Assembly (NCBI GenBank): GCA_027886175.1
Contig: JAJNNQ010000077.1
Span: forward strand, 5,952,001-6,016,000
Origin: Phylloscopus collybita
Taxonomy: Eukaryota > Chordata > Aves > Passeriformes > Phylloscopidae
Direction: 5' to 3'
Length of the DNA stretch: 64,000 bases
The notes under the pieces are model-generated. The model was not told the DNA's origin and searched no databases. It saw only the letters and a list, made by a program, of their open reading frames with translations. The position numbers were made by a program, and so were the translations under genes. Below, piece by piece: positions 62,669-64,000 of the stretch. Each line of letters begins with the position of its first letter. Position 1 is the stretch's first letter.

Positions 62669-63601
62669 TTAATGTTTCTGAAACACTCCAGTGGTCAGTG
62701 TCCACACTGCAGCCTTGAGCTCCTGGTTCCTCAGGCTGTAGATGAGGGGGTTAAGGGCTGGAGTCACTACTGAGTACAGAACTGACAGAGCCAGATCCAG
62801 GGATGGGGAGGAGATGGAGAGGGGCTTCAGGTGAGCAAATATGGCAGTGCTGAGGAACAGAGAGACCACAGCAAGGTGAGGGAGGCAGGTGGAAAAGGCT
62901 TTGTGTCGTCCCTGCTCAGAGGGGATCCTCAGCACAGCCCTGAAGATCTGTGCATAGGAGAAAGCAATGAACACAAAACAGCAGAGTCCTAAACTGGAAC
63001 TAACAGCTATGATCCCAAGTTCCCTGACATAGGATTTGGAGCAGGAGAGCTTGAGGATGTGTGGGATTTCACAGAAGAACTGGCCCAGGGCATTGCCATG
63101 GCACAGGGGCAGGGAAAATGTATTGGCTGTGTGCATGAGAGCATTGAGAAAAGCACTGGCCCAGGCAGCTGCTGCCATGTGGGCACAAGCTCTGCTGCCC
63201 AGGAGGGTCCCGTAGTGCAGGGGTTTGCAGATGGACACATAGCGGTCATAGCACATGACGGTCAGCAGGGAAAATTCTGCTGAGATAAAGAACATAAAGA
63301 AAAAGAGCTGTGCAGCACATCCTGCATAGGAGATGATCCTGGTGTCCCAGAGGGAATTGTGCATGGCTTTGGGGACAGTGGTGCAGATGCAGCCCAGGTC
63401 AGTGAGGGCCAGGTTGAGCAGGAAGAAGAACATGGGGCTGTGCAGGTGGTGGCCGCAGGCTACGGCGCTGATGATGAGGCCGTTGCCCAGGAGGGCAGCC
63501 AGGGAGATGCCCAGGAAGAGGCAGAAGTGCAGGAGTTGCAGCTGCCGCCTGTCTGCCAATGCCAGCAGGAGGAAGTGGCTGATGGAGCTGATATTGGACA
63601 T
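62669..63601 (-). CDS. Olfactory receptor OR-D, OR14-like, complete
   Basis: An intact 310-residue odorant receptor on the reverse strand, with the same length and numbering as OR-C. It has the sequon NIS at 3, LLGNG, D68, Cys95, CYDRYVSICKPLHY at 117-130, SY at 215-216, KAFSTC at 234-239 and NPLIYSLRN at 284-292. TM1 to the first extracellular loop is almost identical to OR-A and OR-C. TM5 (ELGIIAVSSSLGLCCFVF versus ELGLLGVTVSLVFGYFVF in OR-C) differs strongly, as expected if odorant-contact positions diverge. It points toward the centre of the inverted duplication, as does OR-B. Ligand unknown. Confidence 0.96.
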   Translation of the reverse strand: MSNISSISHFLLLALADRRQLQLLHFCLFLGISLAALLGNGLIISAVACGHHLHSPMFFFLLNLALTDLGCICTTVPKAMHNSLWDTRIISYAGCAAQLFFFMFFISAEFSLLTVMCYDRYVSICKPLHYGTLLGSRACAHMAAAAWASAFLNALMHTANTFSLPLCHGNALGQFFCEIPHILKLSCSKSYVRELGIIAVSSSLGLCCFVFIAFSYAQIFRAVLRIPSEQGRHKAFSTCLPHLAVVSLFLSTAIFAHLKPLSISSPSLDLALSVLYSVVTPALNPLIYSLRNQELKAAVWTLTTGVFQKH

Positions 63602-64000
63602 TTGCTGTGATTGGAAATTTTAACCTGAGGAAGGAGGAAAGACAGTGACATTAGAAGGGAGGTTTTTGACAGAAAAGTCAAAGCCCTTTCTCACAGAGCA
63701 TTCTATACCACTAAATACCGCCCCCTTGTTTATGTCCCAGAGATCTCTTTCACTTTGGTTGCTGGAGACCTGGATTGCTGCGGGCCAACATTGTATCAGG
63801 AGCCAGACCTTGACCTGCAGGACACCTGGGAGTCAGCCCTGACCCCCAGTCAGTGCAAGAGAACAGTGAGGGCAGGGGCCAGTCCTGGTATTTGAACTTG
63901 GACAAACAATCTGCTCCTAAGGCACAGAATCTGCCAGGGGAAAGGATGGGGATTGTAGGAGGCAGAAGGGGAGATTCTGCCGCACCTGGGGAGAACAGAG
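63602..64000. other. Upstream flank of OR-D
   Basis: The first 100 bases are loosely similar to the upstream flank of OR-A (shared CAAAGCCCTTTCTC-type phrase). No acceptor like that of OR-B and OR-C is obvious. No other gene. Confidence 0.4.

Overview
This is vertebrate nuclear DNA, almost certainly from a bird and probably a songbird. The coding sequences with a normal gene structure are intronless seven-helix olfactory receptors of the bird-expanded gamma-c (OR14-like) type. The dispersed repeats are CR1 LINE fragments, all inactive, and several classes of avian endogenous retrovirus (ERV). No bacterial or plasmid features are present.

Layout. (1) 1-2608: the 5' part of a reverse-strand olfactory receptor (OR-A) and GC-rich flank. 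(2) 2609-10144: a chimeric gammaretrovirus-like provirus with two LTRs, a tRNA-Pro type primer site, gag broken by a frameshift, a pol reduced to integrase, and a long open env. Protease and reverse transcriptase are absent. (3) 10145-12640: a junction zone holding a 165-bp piece of the receptor amplicon, the 3' tail of another ERV, and an inverted gag relic. (4) 12640-15945: a minisatellite rich in the hexamer ACCACA, interrupted by two solo LTRs. (5) 15946-17980: a segment with repeated RFX-like CCATGGCAAC words. (6) 17981-23340: a receptor unit ending in pseudogene OR-B. (7) 23345-34550: CR1 pieces, a minisatellite rich in CCATTGT, a 280-nt pure purine tract and a receptor TM7 relic. (8) 34551-51240: a central segment holding intact receptor OR-C, a second copy of the ACCACA array, a second gag relic and several LTRs. 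(9) 51245-64000: an inverted copy of region 7, ending in intact receptor OR-D on the reverse strand.

Architecture. The window is a receptor amplicon built by segmental duplication. By my reading, 25141-34550 is repeated in inverted orientation at 51245-60479. Pseudogene OR-B with its flank (22101-23340) pairs with OR-D in inverted orientation. 17981-23340 is repeated in direct orientation at 37030-41440 around OR-C. 10711-12915 is repeated in inverted orientation at about 45040-47165. Breakpoints repeatedly fall in LTRs, CR1 elements or minisatellites. Two receptors are complete, one is cut by the window edge and one has three frameshifts; two further loci keep only a TM7 fragment.

Coordinates of duplicated blocks and LTR ends come from reading by eye; most are good to within a few tens of bases, and LTR ends are exact only where TG/CA termini are stated.
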